Assembly: GCF_050320395.1 (NCBI RefSeq)
Contig: NZ_CP144459.1
Span: 2,232,001 to 2,296,000, forward strand
Source of the DNA: Treponema_C sp050320395
Lineage (GTDB): Bacteria; Spirochaetota; Spirochaetia; Treponematales; Treponemataceae
Length of the DNA stretch: 64,000 bases
Direction of reading: 5' to 3'
Positions 1 to 7,585 of this stretch are shown here, piece after piece. A program made the position numbers and the translations under genes. Numbering within the stretch: the stretch's first letter is position 1; each line of letters begins with the position of its first letter. The notes below the pieces were generated by a model. The model searched no databases, was not told the origin of the DNA, and saw nothing but the letters and a program-made list of their open reading frames with translations.

Positions 1-422
1 AAGCGTATTTCGGTATACAAAGAACCGTATTTTGTACCTTCAAGTTTTGCCGCATAAGGCAGGGCCTGCTCCGTGCGATTTGAAGCCGTAAGAAGATGGG
101 CGTATACGGCTGACAGTTCCGGATTGTCGGGAAAACGTTTCAACCCCTTGAGAAGTTCTTTTTCCGCAAATTCGGGCTTATCCAGCACAAAGGCGCGGCG
201 CACAATGCTTAAATAATCGGCTGCGGAACGGGTAAGCTTCGCATTTTTTTTTAACAGGCGCCAAGCGGCCCCGTAATTTTCATTTTTAATAAGAAGGTCG
301 ATTCGCTCAAGCTTTTCGAAAAAAATACCCGAAGAAGAACGGCTTGAACAGGCAGTCAAAGATGTAAAGACGCTGAATACTATCAAACACAGACAGGCGG
401 CACAAAGGCCGAACCGTTTCAT
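1..422 (-). CDS. Lipoprotein, partial (continues past the left edge)
   Basis: I do not recognise a specific function. The protein starts at the ATG at 422-420 and is still open at base 1, giving about 140 residues. Residues 1-25 form a bacterial lipoprotein signal (MKRF, hydrophobic stretch, lipobox LTAC), so the protein should be anchored to a membrane after lipidation. The rest is helical and resembles tetratricopeptide-type repeats (LLIKNENYGAAWRLLKKN, LKRFPDNPELSAVYAHLLTA). It begins five bases after the nusB stop codon and is therefore probably cotranscribed with nusB. The C-terminus is not visible. Confidence 0.8.
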   Translation of the reverse strand, partial: MKRFGLCAACLCLIVFSVFTSLTACSSRSSSGIFFEKLERIDLLIKNENYGAAWRLLKKNAKLTRSAADYLSIVRRAFVLDKPEFAEKELLKGLKRFPDNPELSAVYAHLLTASNRTEQALPYAAKLEGTKYGSLYTEIR

Positions 423-427
423 CGGTT

Positions 428-850
428 TTACGCTTCTTTTTTTAAACCGGGCTCGATTGCGCCTAAAATACCGTTTATAAAACGGTAGGCATCGTCGCAG
501 CCGTATTCACGCGAAATATCAACCGCCTCATCTATAATTATGGACGGATGAATGTCCTTTTGAAACAAAAGAGAGTACACACTCATACGTAAAATAGCCA
601 AGTCAACCTTATTGAGCCGGCCTATTTCCCAATTTACAAGACGGCTTGAAATTATTTCATCGATTTGTTTTATATTTTCAAGAGTCCCGCTGATAATAAG
701 CCGGGCAAAGGCTTTTCCGTCTTCACCCATACGTTCAAGCCGGTCGTCGGAAGCCCACGAAAAATCCAAAAGCCGTTCCGTGTCGGCGGCTCCCGCATCC
801 CATGCATAGAGGGCTTGAAAGGCTAAAATACGGCTTTTACGCCTGGCCAT
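428..850 (-). CDS. nusB: Transcription antitermination factor NusB
   Basis: NusB binds boxA RNA together with NusE (ribosomal protein S10) and supports antitermination on rRNA operons. The 140-residue length fits the family. The N-terminus (MARRKSRILAFQALYAWD) carries the basic RNA-binding patch and the A-x-Q-x-LY-x-x-D signature. The C-terminal half has the helical core motif LNKVDLAILRMSVYSLLF, then IIIDEAVDISREYG and FINGILGAI, all typical of NusB. It sits 15 bases downstream of the SurA-like gene and 5 bases upstream of a lipoprotein gene, so the three probably form one operon downstream of alaS. Identification is firm. Confidence 0.96.
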   Translation of the reverse strand: MARRKSRILAFQALYAWDAGAADTERLLDFSWASDDRLERMGEDGKAFARLIISGTLENIKQIDEIISSRLVNWEIGRLNKVDLAILRMSVYSLLFQKDIHPSIIIDEAVDISREYGCDDAYRFINGILGAIEPGLKKEA

Positions 851-865
851 GAAAACTCCTTGACC

Positions 866-1948
866 TTACCATTCCAAAAGCTTGTTTAAAGCATCGCCGC
901 TTTTAAGCATTTGGTAGTTTTCGGGAAGACGCAAAGATTTGGTAACTTCTTCAACCGCCTGAGCAAAGCCTGCAGCCTGTTTTTGGCGGCCGAGCTGTTC
1001 CTTTATATACTCGTAAACCGTAATTGCGGTATCGGGCTGAACTTCATCGTCAAGGGCGAGAATCTTTGCACCGTATTTTTCCTGCACGGCATAAAACTGA
1101 AAATCGTCGGGCATTTCTTTTATATCCGAAACAAAGCCCGCATTTTGAGTAAATAATTTTAAAAGGGAATCGTAGTCCATGCCCAGCTGTTGAGCGGCCA
1201 AGGTTCCTTTACTGATATACATATCGCCCGCCTGAAAGCCCGAGTTATCGACCTTGCCTTTTACCTTTAATTGGGCATAACTTGTTTTTTTGTTTTTTAC
1301 ATCGGCGTGTAAAGAAGAGGCGAGTTTTTTAGCCGCAACGGCATCTTTTGCCTTCGGGACGACCACCAAAAAAAGTTTTAAAATATCGTTTTGTACAAAA
1401 TTCGATTTATTGATTTCAAAAAACGAGCGGATTTCGGCATCGGACACACTCATATTTTGCAGAGAATTTTGCTTAAGCGACATCACATACTGCTGAGCAA
1501 TCAATTGATTTTTCAGGAAGGTTTTGTATTCGTTTAAATTCATGCCGATTTGCGTATTAAAATACTCGTCAAGCGACATCCCGCTTTGAGACTTTACCAG
1601 GGCGGCAAATTCCTGCTCGCTCACCTGCTGACCGACTTGGGCGGAGATGGAATCCAAAAAGTATCTGTCCACTTGAGAATCGCTTATGGAAAGCCCGGCT
1701 TTTTGCGCGGCTTGAATTGCAAGCTTTTCATCTATCATGGCATCGAGGATTTCTTTTTTTTGTTCAATCGAAAAAGAGGGCATCCCCGTTTGCTTTTGAT
1801 AAGCGGCTACCCGCGTTTTAAGCTGTTTAAGCGTGATCGATTCCGTTTTGTACAGTTTTACCGTAACCAAAGGCTGTAAATCGCTTTGCGCCGACACGGC
1901 GGCGGTAAAAATCATCAAAAGAAAAGCTGTTCCGAATACACGTTTCAT
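866..1948 (-). CDS. Exported SurA-like chaperone / peptidyl-prolyl isomerase family protein
   Basis: A 360-residue exported protein with a signal peptide ending near AVSA-QSD (about residue 20). Residues about 30-170 look like the SurA N-terminal chaperone domain: EILDAMIDEKLAIQAAQKAGLSI followed by a long helical stretch (DEYFNTQIGMNLNEYKTFLKNQL). The centre, about 175-300, could be a degenerate parvulin fold, but I see no clear catalytic signature. The likely role is periplasmic chaperoning of outer-membrane proteins, by inference from the domain. From memory, T. pallidum has a protein called TpN39b at this position between alaS and nusB. The start has the leader AAAAGGACGGGAT before ATG, a plausible ribosome binding site. 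Confidence 0.8.
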   Translation of the reverse strand: MKRVFGTAFLLMIFTAAVSAQSDLQPLVTVKLYKTESITLKQLKTRVAAYQKQTGMPSFSIEQKKEILDAMIDEKLAIQAAQKAGLSISDSQVDRYFLDSISAQVGQQVSEQEFAALVKSQSGMSLDEYFNTQIGMNLNEYKTFLKNQLIAQQYVMSLKQNSLQNMSVSDAEIRSFFEINKSNFVQNDILKLFLVVVPKAKDAVAAKKLASSLHADVKNKKTSYAQLKVKGKVDNSGFQAGDMYISKGTLAAQQLGMDYDSLLKLFTQNAGFVSDIKEMPDDFQFYAVQEKYGAKILALDDEVQPDTAITVYEYIKEQLGRQKQAAGFAQAVEEVTKSLRLPENYQMLKSGDALNKLLEW

Positions 1949-2073
1949 ATCCCGTCCTTTTAAAATAAAGCAGTTTTAAGCCTTGCGGCATAAAAATATA
2001 ACAATCGGAAGGCGCCGTCGTTACAGGGCAAACCGAATTTGTTTGATACACGGTTTAATCGCCGGCAAACGCA

Positions 2074-3864
2074 TTATGCCTGAATCACCGCCCGTATACG
2101 GCGCACACCCGCTGACGACGACTGCTCTTTTTGTATTTTGAACGTGCCGATGGTTCCCGTGTGTTCCACGTGAGGGCCGCCGCACACTTCTTTTGAAAAA
2201 TCGCCGATTGAATATACCTTAACCTTTTGCTCGTATTTTTCGCCGAACAGGGCGCGCGCACCCGTTTTTTTTGCTTCTTCCAAATCCATCACTTCAACCG
2301 TAACGGGAAGGTCGCGCTTTATCTGCTCGTTGACCATCGCTTCAACCTGCGCGATTTCTTCTTTAGTCATCGGGGAGGGATGCGAAAAGTCGAACCGCAT
2401 GCGCTCGGCGGTGATATTCGAGCCTTTTTGCGCAATGTGCTCGCCCAAAACGCGGGCCAAAGCTTCCTGCAACAAGTGGGTGCAGGTGTGGTACTTTGTC
2501 GTAATTTCCGAATGGTCGGCCAAACCGCCTTTAAAAACCTGATTGCTTGAGGCGCGCGACAATTCCTGATGCTTTTTAAAAGCTTCGTCGAATTCGGCGC
2601 GGTTTACCTTCATGCCGTGCTCGCCTGCAAGCTCTTCGGTTAATTCGACGGGGAAGCCGAAGGTATCGTAGAGGCGGAAGGCGACGCGGCCGGGAATGAT
2701 TTTTGCAGGGTTTTTCATCAAATTGGGCAAAAGCTTTTCAAACTCGGCTTCGCCCTTTTTTAAAGTTTCGAGGAACTTTTCTTCTTCGCGCAAAAGTTCT
2801 TCCAAGATAACGGTGCGTTTTTCTTCAAGTTCCGGGTAGGCGGCTTTAAAGTTTTCGATAACAACCTGAGCGGGAACTCCCAAAAAGGCTTTTTCCAAGC
2901 CGAGTTTTTTCCCGTGGCGCACCGAGCGGCGTATCAGGCGGCGCAGTACATAGCCCGCTCCCACGTTGGAAGGAAGCACGCCCTTGGGGTCTCCGATAAT
3001 AAAGACGGCCGCGCGTACGTGGTCGCAGATAATGCGGATTGAAGTGTCGTCGGCTTCGTTTTCGCCGTATTTTTTGCCGGTTAAGTTTTCCAGCGACTTG
3101 ATAATCGGCTGAAACACTTCCGTGTCGTATACGGATTTTTTACCTTGGAGCATGGCCGATGTGCGCTCTATTCCCATACCCGTGTCGACGCAGCGGCGGC
3201 TTAACTTGGTGTAGTTTCCGTCCTTGTCTTTATTGTATTCCATAAAGACGTTGTTCCACATTTCGATGTATTTACCGCATGAACAGCCGGGCTTGCAGTT
3301 ATCGCCGCATGATGCTTTTCCGGTATCGTAAAAGATTTCGGTATCGGGACCGCAGGGTCCGGTTTCGCCGGCGGGCCCCCACCAGTTGTCGCTTCGCGGC
3401 AAAAAGTGTACCCGTTCTTTCGGGATACCGAGGGACATCCATATTGAAGCGGACTCCTCGTCGCGGGGAATGCCTTCTTCGCCTTCAAAAACGGTAACCG
3501 ATAATTTATCGACGGGAATATTCAGCCATTCTTTGCCCGTTAAAAACTCAAAGCTCCAGCTTATGGATTCTTTTTTAAAGTAATCGCCGAGCGACCAGTT
3601 ACCCAGCATTTCAAAACAGGTAAGATGGCTTGAATCCCCTACCGAATCGATATCTCCCGTGCGTATACATTTTTGATAATCGCACAGCCGCGTTCCCGAA
3701 GGATGGGGCTCTCCCATTAAATAGGGCACCAGCGGATGCATTCCCGCAGTGGTAAATAAAACGGTCGGGTCGTTTTCGGGGATAACCGACTTACCCGATA
3801 TTTCCGTATGGTCCTTTGTTTTAAAAAATTCTATATATTTAAAACGTAATTCATTTGCTGTCAT
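2074..3864 (-). CDS. alaS: Alanyl-tRNA synthetase, short spirochaetal form
   Basis: Charges tRNA-Ala. The catalytic class II core occupies about residues 1-235 (KSVIPENDPTVLFTTAGMH, then HPSGTRLCDYQKCIR), followed by a tRNA-recognition helical domain (VLPSNVGAGYVLRRLIRRSVRHGK). The editing domain at about 460-596 has the zinc motif pair HTCTH and CGGPH that removes mischarged Ser or Gly. A cysteine cluster (SCGDNCKPGCSC) interrupts the catalytic domain. At 596 residues it is far shorter than the roughly 875 of E. coli and ends after the editing domain, so the C-Ala domain is absent, as I recall for spirochaetes. The ATG lies directly after a promoter, so the mRNA is probably leaderless. Confidence 0.97.
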   Translation of the reverse strand: MTANELRFKYIEFFKTKDHTEISGKSVIPENDPTVLFTTAGMHPLVPYLMGEPHPSGTRLCDYQKCIRTGDIDSVGDSSHLTCFEMLGNWSLGDYFKKESISWSFEFLTGKEWLNIPVDKLSVTVFEGEEGIPRDEESASIWMSLGIPKERVHFLPRSDNWWGPAGETGPCGPDTEIFYDTGKASCGDNCKPGCSCGKYIEMWNNVFMEYNKDKDGNYTKLSRRCVDTGMGIERTSAMLQGKKSVYDTEVFQPIIKSLENLTGKKYGENEADDTSIRIICDHVRAAVFIIGDPKGVLPSNVGAGYVLRRLIRRSVRHGKKLGLEKAFLGVPAQVVIENFKAAYPELEEKRTVILEELLREEEKFLETLKKGEAEFEKLLPNLMKNPAKIIPGRVAFRLYDTFGFPVELTEELAGEHGMKVNRAEFDEAFKKHQELSRASSNQVFKGGLADHSEITTKYHTCTHLLQEALARVLGEHIAQKGSNITAERMRFDFSHPSPMTKEEIAQVEAMVNEQIKRDLPVTVEVMDLEEAKKTGARALFGEKYEQKVKVYSIGDFSKEVCGGPHVEHTGTIGTFKIQKEQSSSAGVRRIRAVIQA

Positions 3865-3871
3865 ATACTAT

Positions 3872-3900
3872 ATAATAGCTAAGCGGTATATAAAAGTCAA
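3872..3900 (-). promoter_or_regulatory. alaS promoter, predicted leaderless
   Basis: On the minus strand a -35 TTGACT (3900-3895) is followed by a 17-base spacer and a -10 TATTAT (3877-3872). Seven bases separate the -10 from the alaS ATG at 3864, so transcription should start at or one base before the A of the ATG. There is no room for a Shine-Dalgarno sequence in the transcript. The rest of the roughly 307-base gap between alaS and the Rpn gene (3901-4171) holds a degenerate repeat at 3919-3952 and nothing else that I recognise. Confidence 0.75.
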
Positions 3901-4171
3901 TATTTCGCGGAAAGCTGCGAAAACCGCGAGGGGCGCAGGGAGCGCAAAGAGGTTAAGAAATTTTATGAATTATTCCTGCCTGTGCGCCCTTGGCAGTTGG
4001 TTCGATTCCAACCGCTTCCGTTCATATTATTTTTTTGTTTTTATGCCTATCGGAATTTTGTGCCGCTTTTTGACATCGACACCCCTTTGTTCCCCAAAAC
4101 GGTATATTTCTTTTTAAAAGGCGCTTCCTTAAAAGAAACTATTTGATTTATGCTAAAAAAAGACCCTAAGC

Positions 4172-5029
4172 TCACAGTTTAGCGATTTCCTCTTCTGAAA
4201 GACCGGTAACTTTTGAAATCAAGTCAACACCGAGCTTTTCAATCCTCATAAGTCGTGCCGTTTCAAGAGCTTTTTGCCGGACACCTTGGGTGTAACCGAA
4301 ATGTTCCCAAGAGGCCTTATCGTGTTCATACTTCATACGGTTTTCATAGAGCCACCGCTCTTTCGGGTCTTGCAGCATTACGTCTACCGTTTCATTTGCC
4401 TGTTCCATTACAGGAGAATTATCAGCAAGCATTGCGCGCACCTCCCTTTCGTCCGTTTCTATAAACTTTAGCCAATTTACCAGCCGTTGAGCTTTCTCAT
4501 CGGGCTTGGCCTGTACCGGCTGTTTCTTTGCTGCAGCTAAGTTCAAAAAATGAATTTCAAGTTCATCGGACAGCTCCGTATAAAGCTGTTTTTCCAGCAC
4601 CCGATATTCACTGTGAAGCAGTTCATTCAACTTAAAATCTTCACCGACTATGTTTATTGTAATACACTTAGGCAATTTTGTATACATGTCACCTTTCCGT
4701 AAATTCGCTGTATACATCTTCGCCCAATAAAAAACCGTGCGCTGTGCAAACTCATCGTTCCACCGGTTTTGAATTTCAATGTCGATAACCGTGCCGTTTT
4801 TAAGACGAAGTTTTACGTCTAAAATGCCTGTCTTGTCATTTACGGAATCATTGTGGAATTCCTTGTCTAAAAGTTCCAAGTCTTCAATGTCTTGAGACGG
4901 GATATCCAGCACACAGTCCAAAAAATCCTGTAAGACAGCCTTATTTTCTTCCGAGCCGAATACCTTTTTAAACGCATAGTCGTTGCGTAAAGTGATTTTG
5001 AACACATCATTCGATTTCTTTTTCCCCAT
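4172..5029 (-). CDS. Rpn-family PD-(D/E)XK nuclease / putative transposase
   Basis: A 285-residue member of the Rpn (recombination-promoting nuclease) group. Residues about 8-60 carry the N-terminal signature (LRNDYAFKKVFGSEENKAVL, DFLDCVLDIP). The nuclease core has GILDVKLRLKNGTVIDIEIQ at about 68-87, where the Asp and the E-x-Q supply the PD-(D/E)XK metal-binding residues, then RTVFYWAKMYTANLRKGD. The C-terminus ends in the tail GLSEEEIAKL, shared with two other Rpn loci in this window. A ribosome binding site GGAGGTAAAGT precedes the ATG. Rpn proteins cleave DNA and promote RecA-independent recombination; a role here is inferred from the family. It appears intact. Confidence 0.88.
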   Translation of the reverse strand: MGKKKSNDVFKITLRNDYAFKKVFGSEENKAVLQDFLDCVLDIPSQDIEDLELLDKEFHNDSVNDKTGILDVKLRLKNGTVIDIEIQNRWNDEFAQRTVFYWAKMYTANLRKGDMYTKLPKCITINIVGEDFKLNELLHSEYRVLEKQLYTELSDELEIHFLNLAAAKKQPVQAKPDEKAQRLVNWLKFIETDEREVRAMLADNSPVMEQANETVDVMLQDPKERWLYENRMKYEHDKASWEHFGYTQGVRQKALETARLMRIEKLGVDLISKVTGLSEEEIAKL

Positions 5030-5104
5030 ACTTTACCTCCATATATATTAGAGGTGTAAATTGCAAAAAAAAGAGACTATTCCCGAAAAAAAATACATTT
5101 TTAA

Positions 5105-5162
5105 TTAACCGCCAAGGGCGCGGGAACGTAGAGGAGTTCAAGATTCTCCGATTGGCGGTTAA
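5105..5162. repeat. Inverted repeat with 11-base perfect arms, possible terminator
   Basis: TTAACCGCCAA at 5105-5115 is matched exactly by TTGGCGGTTAA at 5152-5162, with a 36-base interior. The right arm contains the stop codon of the 84-residue gene above it. The interior (CCGCCAAGGGCGCGGGAACG) resembles the unpaired sequence near 3919, so this may be a dispersed repeat rather than only a terminator. The loop is too long for a standard rho-independent terminator. Confidence 0.6.
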
Positions 5163-5413
5163 AAAACGAATTGTGCGGTTTTTATATGCTGCTGTGTATC
5201 TTCGTCGTATACATAAACATCGGTGCGCCGATTTTCGGTATCGTAATCGATGAGCACGACATCGGAGGGAATAAGATGGTTATAACAGTCGATAAAATGC
5301 TTTAACAGGGTTGTATCTTTTTTGGGGTTATATTCTTTTTTTGCAAAAAAATATTTTGTGTATTTTTTGGGTGCAAGATAAAAATAAAACATTGCCTCCG
5401 AAATCGCCGTCAT
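5159..5413 (-). CDS. Hypothetical protein, 84 residues
   Basis: I do not recognise this protein. It is 84 residues, has no signal peptide or membrane segment, and is rich in Tyr, Asp and Lys. The sequence reads like a compact domain (LLKHFIDCYNHLIPSDVVLI, then YDTENRRTDVYVYDED). The reading frame is closed by a TAG about 15 codons upstream of the ATG, so it is not an obvious fragment of a longer open frame. No good ribosome binding site precedes the ATG (CCTTCGGCAAAA), so the start is uncertain. It lies between an Rpn gene and a small lipoprotein gene and could be a leftover of a larger gene. Confidence 0.45.
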   Translation of the reverse strand: MTAISEAMFYFYLAPKKYTKYFFAKKEYNPKKDTTLLKHFIDCYNHLIPSDVVLIDYDTENRRTDVYVYDEDTQQHIKTAQFVF

Positions 5414-5476
5414 TTTTGCCGAAGGGACATTGCCGGCAGGGGCCGGAGTTTTCAGCCCCTAAGCCGAACCGAATTT

Positions 5477-5830
5477 TTATTTAAGAGTATACCGTACCTT
5501 TATAACTTTTTCTCCGTTTTCTTCAACCACAGTGGCTGCCCAAACCGCAAAATTAAACCAGCTACCTTCCGGTTTGTTTTTATTGACATCATTTAAATAC
5601 CAAGCGTCAATTTGCTGACTTCCGCTCAGTTTTGCGTAAAACCACAAATAATCCCGTTCTCTTACCACCGCTCCGGGTAAAAGGTCTTGAGCTGTGGTCA
5701 TATTCCGACAGTCCATCTTCTCCGGATCAAAGAACACCTTTGCCTCCAAACCGGTTGAGGGGCCTGCAGGATTTTTACAGGCACATAAAATCAACAGTAA
5801 AAGAGGCAGATAAAAAAGGCGTTTTTTCAT
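5477..5830 (-). CDS. Small lipoprotein under a poly(G) promoter
   Basis: A 117-residue lipoprotein of unknown function. Residues 1-19 form a signal with the lipobox LCAC (LLLLILCACKNPAG), so the mature protein should begin at a lipidated Cys18 and reach the inner or outer membrane. The mature part is short and contains WYLNDVNKNKPEGSWFNFAV and ends VKVRYTLK, suggesting a small beta-rich domain. The gene is preceded by a promoter whose spacer is made of T and G runs (5893-5918), so expression may switch by slippage. The 5' leader is about 55 bases and a weak AAGCTTTTATG-like context (GGGAGCTTTT) precedes the ATG. Confidence 0.8.
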   Translation of the reverse strand: MKKRLFYLPLLLLILCACKNPAGPSTGLEAKVFFDPEKMDCRNMTTAQDLLPGAVVRERDYLWFYAKLSGSQQIDAWYLNDVNKNKPEGSWFNFAVWAATVVEENGEKVIKVRYTLK

Positions 5831-5892
5831 AAAAGCTCCCGCATCCGTACAGTCGGCATAACGCCGTGCCGGATATATAAGTTTCTTCTATT

Positions 5893-5918
5893 ATTATACC
5901 CCCCCAAAAAAAAGTCAA
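5893..5918 (-). promoter_or_regulatory. Promoter with a poly(G) run in the spacer (G7)
   Basis: Read on the minus strand, TTGACT (5918-5913) and TATAAT (5898-5893) flank a spacer made only of seven T and seven G. The spacer is 14 bases, too short for strong sigma-70 recognition; gain of about three G would bring it to 17. The same arrangement occurs at 35330-35360 with G13 and a 19-base spacer, followed by the same GAAGAAAC sequence. Poly(G) length change in such promoters is known for T. pallidum tpr genes; its operation here is inferred. Confidence 0.8.
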
Positions 5919-5951
5919 GCCTTTTTTATTGCGAGGTAAAAAGCACGGGTT

Positions 5952-6461
5952 TTACATCAATTCTTTTAACATGAGAATCACGGCAGCCGGAAGCATTAAA
6001 AACCATGCCGCCGCAGCCGCTATAAGCAGACTTTCAAAGAGATTTTTTGTGCGGACGATTTTTTGTAAGCGTATCAATTCGGAAAACTCGCCCGCGGTTA
6101 AGCTGTCGTTTTGTTCGAGTTCCGTGCGGGCAAGGTCTTTAAAGCCTTGTGTATAGATACGGATTTCTTTTGAAAAACCGCGGCGGGGCATGGATGTTCC
6201 GAAGTGTAAAAAGCCGGTAAAAAGCGCGTCGGCTATGTCTTTATAAAAGCCGGCCTTATTCAATAAATCTATCATGCGTTTGACGTTTTTGCAGCTTTTT
6301 CCGTAAAACACGGCGGCACAAATAAGAAAAACCGCCGCCAAGCCCCAAATAACAAAGGGAAAAAACGGAGCGGACGAAAATAAAAAATTAAGGGTGTTCA
6401 GGACGGTGAGTACGGCTGCAAAAAGGACGGCGAAAAAGGATTGGGACGAATGCTTTTCCAT
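5952..6461 (-). CDS. Membrane protein of unknown function
   Basis: A 169-residue protein that I do not recognise. It has two hydrophobic segments near the N-terminus (about residues 8-30 and 32-52: FFAVLFAAVLTVLNTLNFLF and FVIWGLAAVFLICAAVF), a soluble helical middle of about 85 residues (MIDLLNKAGFYKDIADALF, ELEQNDSLTAGEFSELIRLQ) and one hydrophobic C-terminal segment (LLIAAAAAWFLMLPAAVILM). It probably sits in the inner membrane. It follows the 287-residue exported protein gene by 14 bases and is likely cotranscribed with it. No enzyme motif is visible. Confidence 0.75.
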   Translation of the reverse strand: MEKHSSQSFFAVLFAAVLTVLNTLNFLFSSAPFFPFVIWGLAAVFLICAAVFYGKSCKNVKRMIDLLNKAGFYKDIADALFTGFLHFGTSMPRRGFSKEIRIYTQGFKDLARTELEQNDSLTAGEFSELIRLQKIVRTKNLFESLLIAAAAAWFLMLPAAVILMLKELM

Positions 6462-6475
6462 AAATCTGCCTCTAT

Positions 6476-7339
6476 TTATTTAAATCGGTCTTTTATCATC
6501 CAATGCTCCGAATACTCGGAAAGCAGTTTTTTGCGGAGTTTTTCCCTTCTTTCGGGATTATCTTCAAGCAAATATTCATAATACAAACCGGGAGCAAAGG
6601 TGCTGCCGGTTGACACCAGTTCTTGTACGTATGTTTTACACAGGGCCGTATCTTCCGCCTTATAAGCCGTTTCGAGGGCTTGAATCAGCCACGTACAGCG
6701 GCTTTCGGCGGTCAGGGAGGCGGTCTTTTCGGTTAAGGCAAGGCAGTTTGCAGCTAAACCGTATTCTTTTCTTGTGTAAAGAAGGCCGTATAAAAAATCC
6801 GCATATAATAAAAAGCGGTCGTCCGCCTGTACATCACGGGCGGCAGCCGTGAGTTTTTCCGCACAGGAAAGCATCTGAGGCGAACTTTCCGGCTCGGAGC
6901 TGCCGTTAAAGGCACGGAATTTTGCGGACAAAAAATCGATAAAGGTGTTTCCGTCTTTTGTCCCTGTCGAATTCAAAGCGACAACCCAGGGCGGTACAAA
7001 CAAAAATTCGCTCTCGCAGTCCAAAAAAGAGTCGCCGTCAAAATCGAGTAAAAAGATATTTTTACCGTCCTTTTGAGTAATAAGGCCGAAGGGATAATAG
7101 TTCATTGAAACCAACACCGCACCGTTTCCGTATTTATATATTGAAACCCTGTCTTCCGGCCAAAAGCCGTCCTCGGCAGTTCCCATAAAAGCGGCCGTAT
7201 CGATTTTTTTTGTAATACCTTTAAGCGAATCTCCGATTTCAAATGCTTCGGCAAAGACGATAAGCGGCAGCAGCAAGAAAAAGAGCGGAACGAAAAAACG
7301 GCGTATTGTAATACCGGCCGCAGGCTTCCTTTTTGTCAT
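6476..7339 (-). CDS. Exported protein of unknown function
   Basis: I place the start at the ATG at 7339 because it is preceded by AGGAGG, giving 287 residues; an upstream extension to 7444 runs through a decayed Rpn remnant and is rejected. Residues 1-28 are a signal peptide (RRFFVPLFFLLLPLIVFAEA). The mature protein begins with a domain containing EIGDSLKGITKKID and an Asp-rich FLLDFDGDSFLDCESEF, which could be a calcium-binding loop. The second half (about 175-287) is all-helical and TPR-like (LLYADFLYGLLYTRKEYGLA, YEYLLEDNPERREKLRKKLL). Function is unknown. It is the first gene of a two-gene operon. Confidence 0.75.
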   Translation of the reverse strand: MTKRKPAAGITIRRFFVPLFFLLLPLIVFAEAFEIGDSLKGITKKIDTAAFMGTAEDGFWPEDRVSIYKYGNGAVLVSMNYYPFGLITQKDGKNIFLLDFDGDSFLDCESEFLFVPPWVVALNSTGTKDGNTFIDFLSAKFRAFNGSSEPESSPQMLSCAEKLTAAARDVQADDRFLLYADFLYGLLYTRKEYGLAANCLALTEKTASLTAESRCTWLIQALETAYKAEDTALCKTYVQELVSTGSTFAPGLYYEYLLEDNPERREKLRKKLLSEYSEHWMIKDRFK

Positions 7340-7377
7340 AAGCTTGCTTACCTCCTCTAACCGGAAAACCTGTAAGC

Positions 7378-7466
7378 TTACAGATTGGCGATTTCGGCTT
7401 CGGAAAGACCGGTTGCTTACTGCTTGTAATAATAAGTATATCATTATTTATACATTCCTGTACAGC
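7378..7466 (-). pseudogene. Remnant of an Rpn-family gene
   Basis: Two short pieces of an Rpn-type gene survive here in different frames. The upstream piece reads AVQECINNDIL (about 7466-7434), identical to a segment of the intact Rpn gene at 47973-48833. The downstream piece reads GLSEAEIANL followed by a stop at 7380-7378, matching the C-terminal tail of both intact Rpn genes in this window. The region between them is deleted. This is a decayed third copy. Confidence 0.7.
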
Positions 7467-7585
7467 TCGTAATATCAAAAAGCAGATACGCTGTCGTTAT
7501 ATATACAATTAGCCGCAAAGTGCACATTTTTAATTAACAGCAGAGTAAGCGTTTTCTACTCTAAAGTACGTGCCTTATAATTCTT

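Noticed and set aside
3901..4117. Open frame of 122 codons on the plus strand across the alaS start region
   Set aside because: It runs antisense to the start of alaS and through its promoter, has no ribosome binding site, and shows no protein-like sequence.
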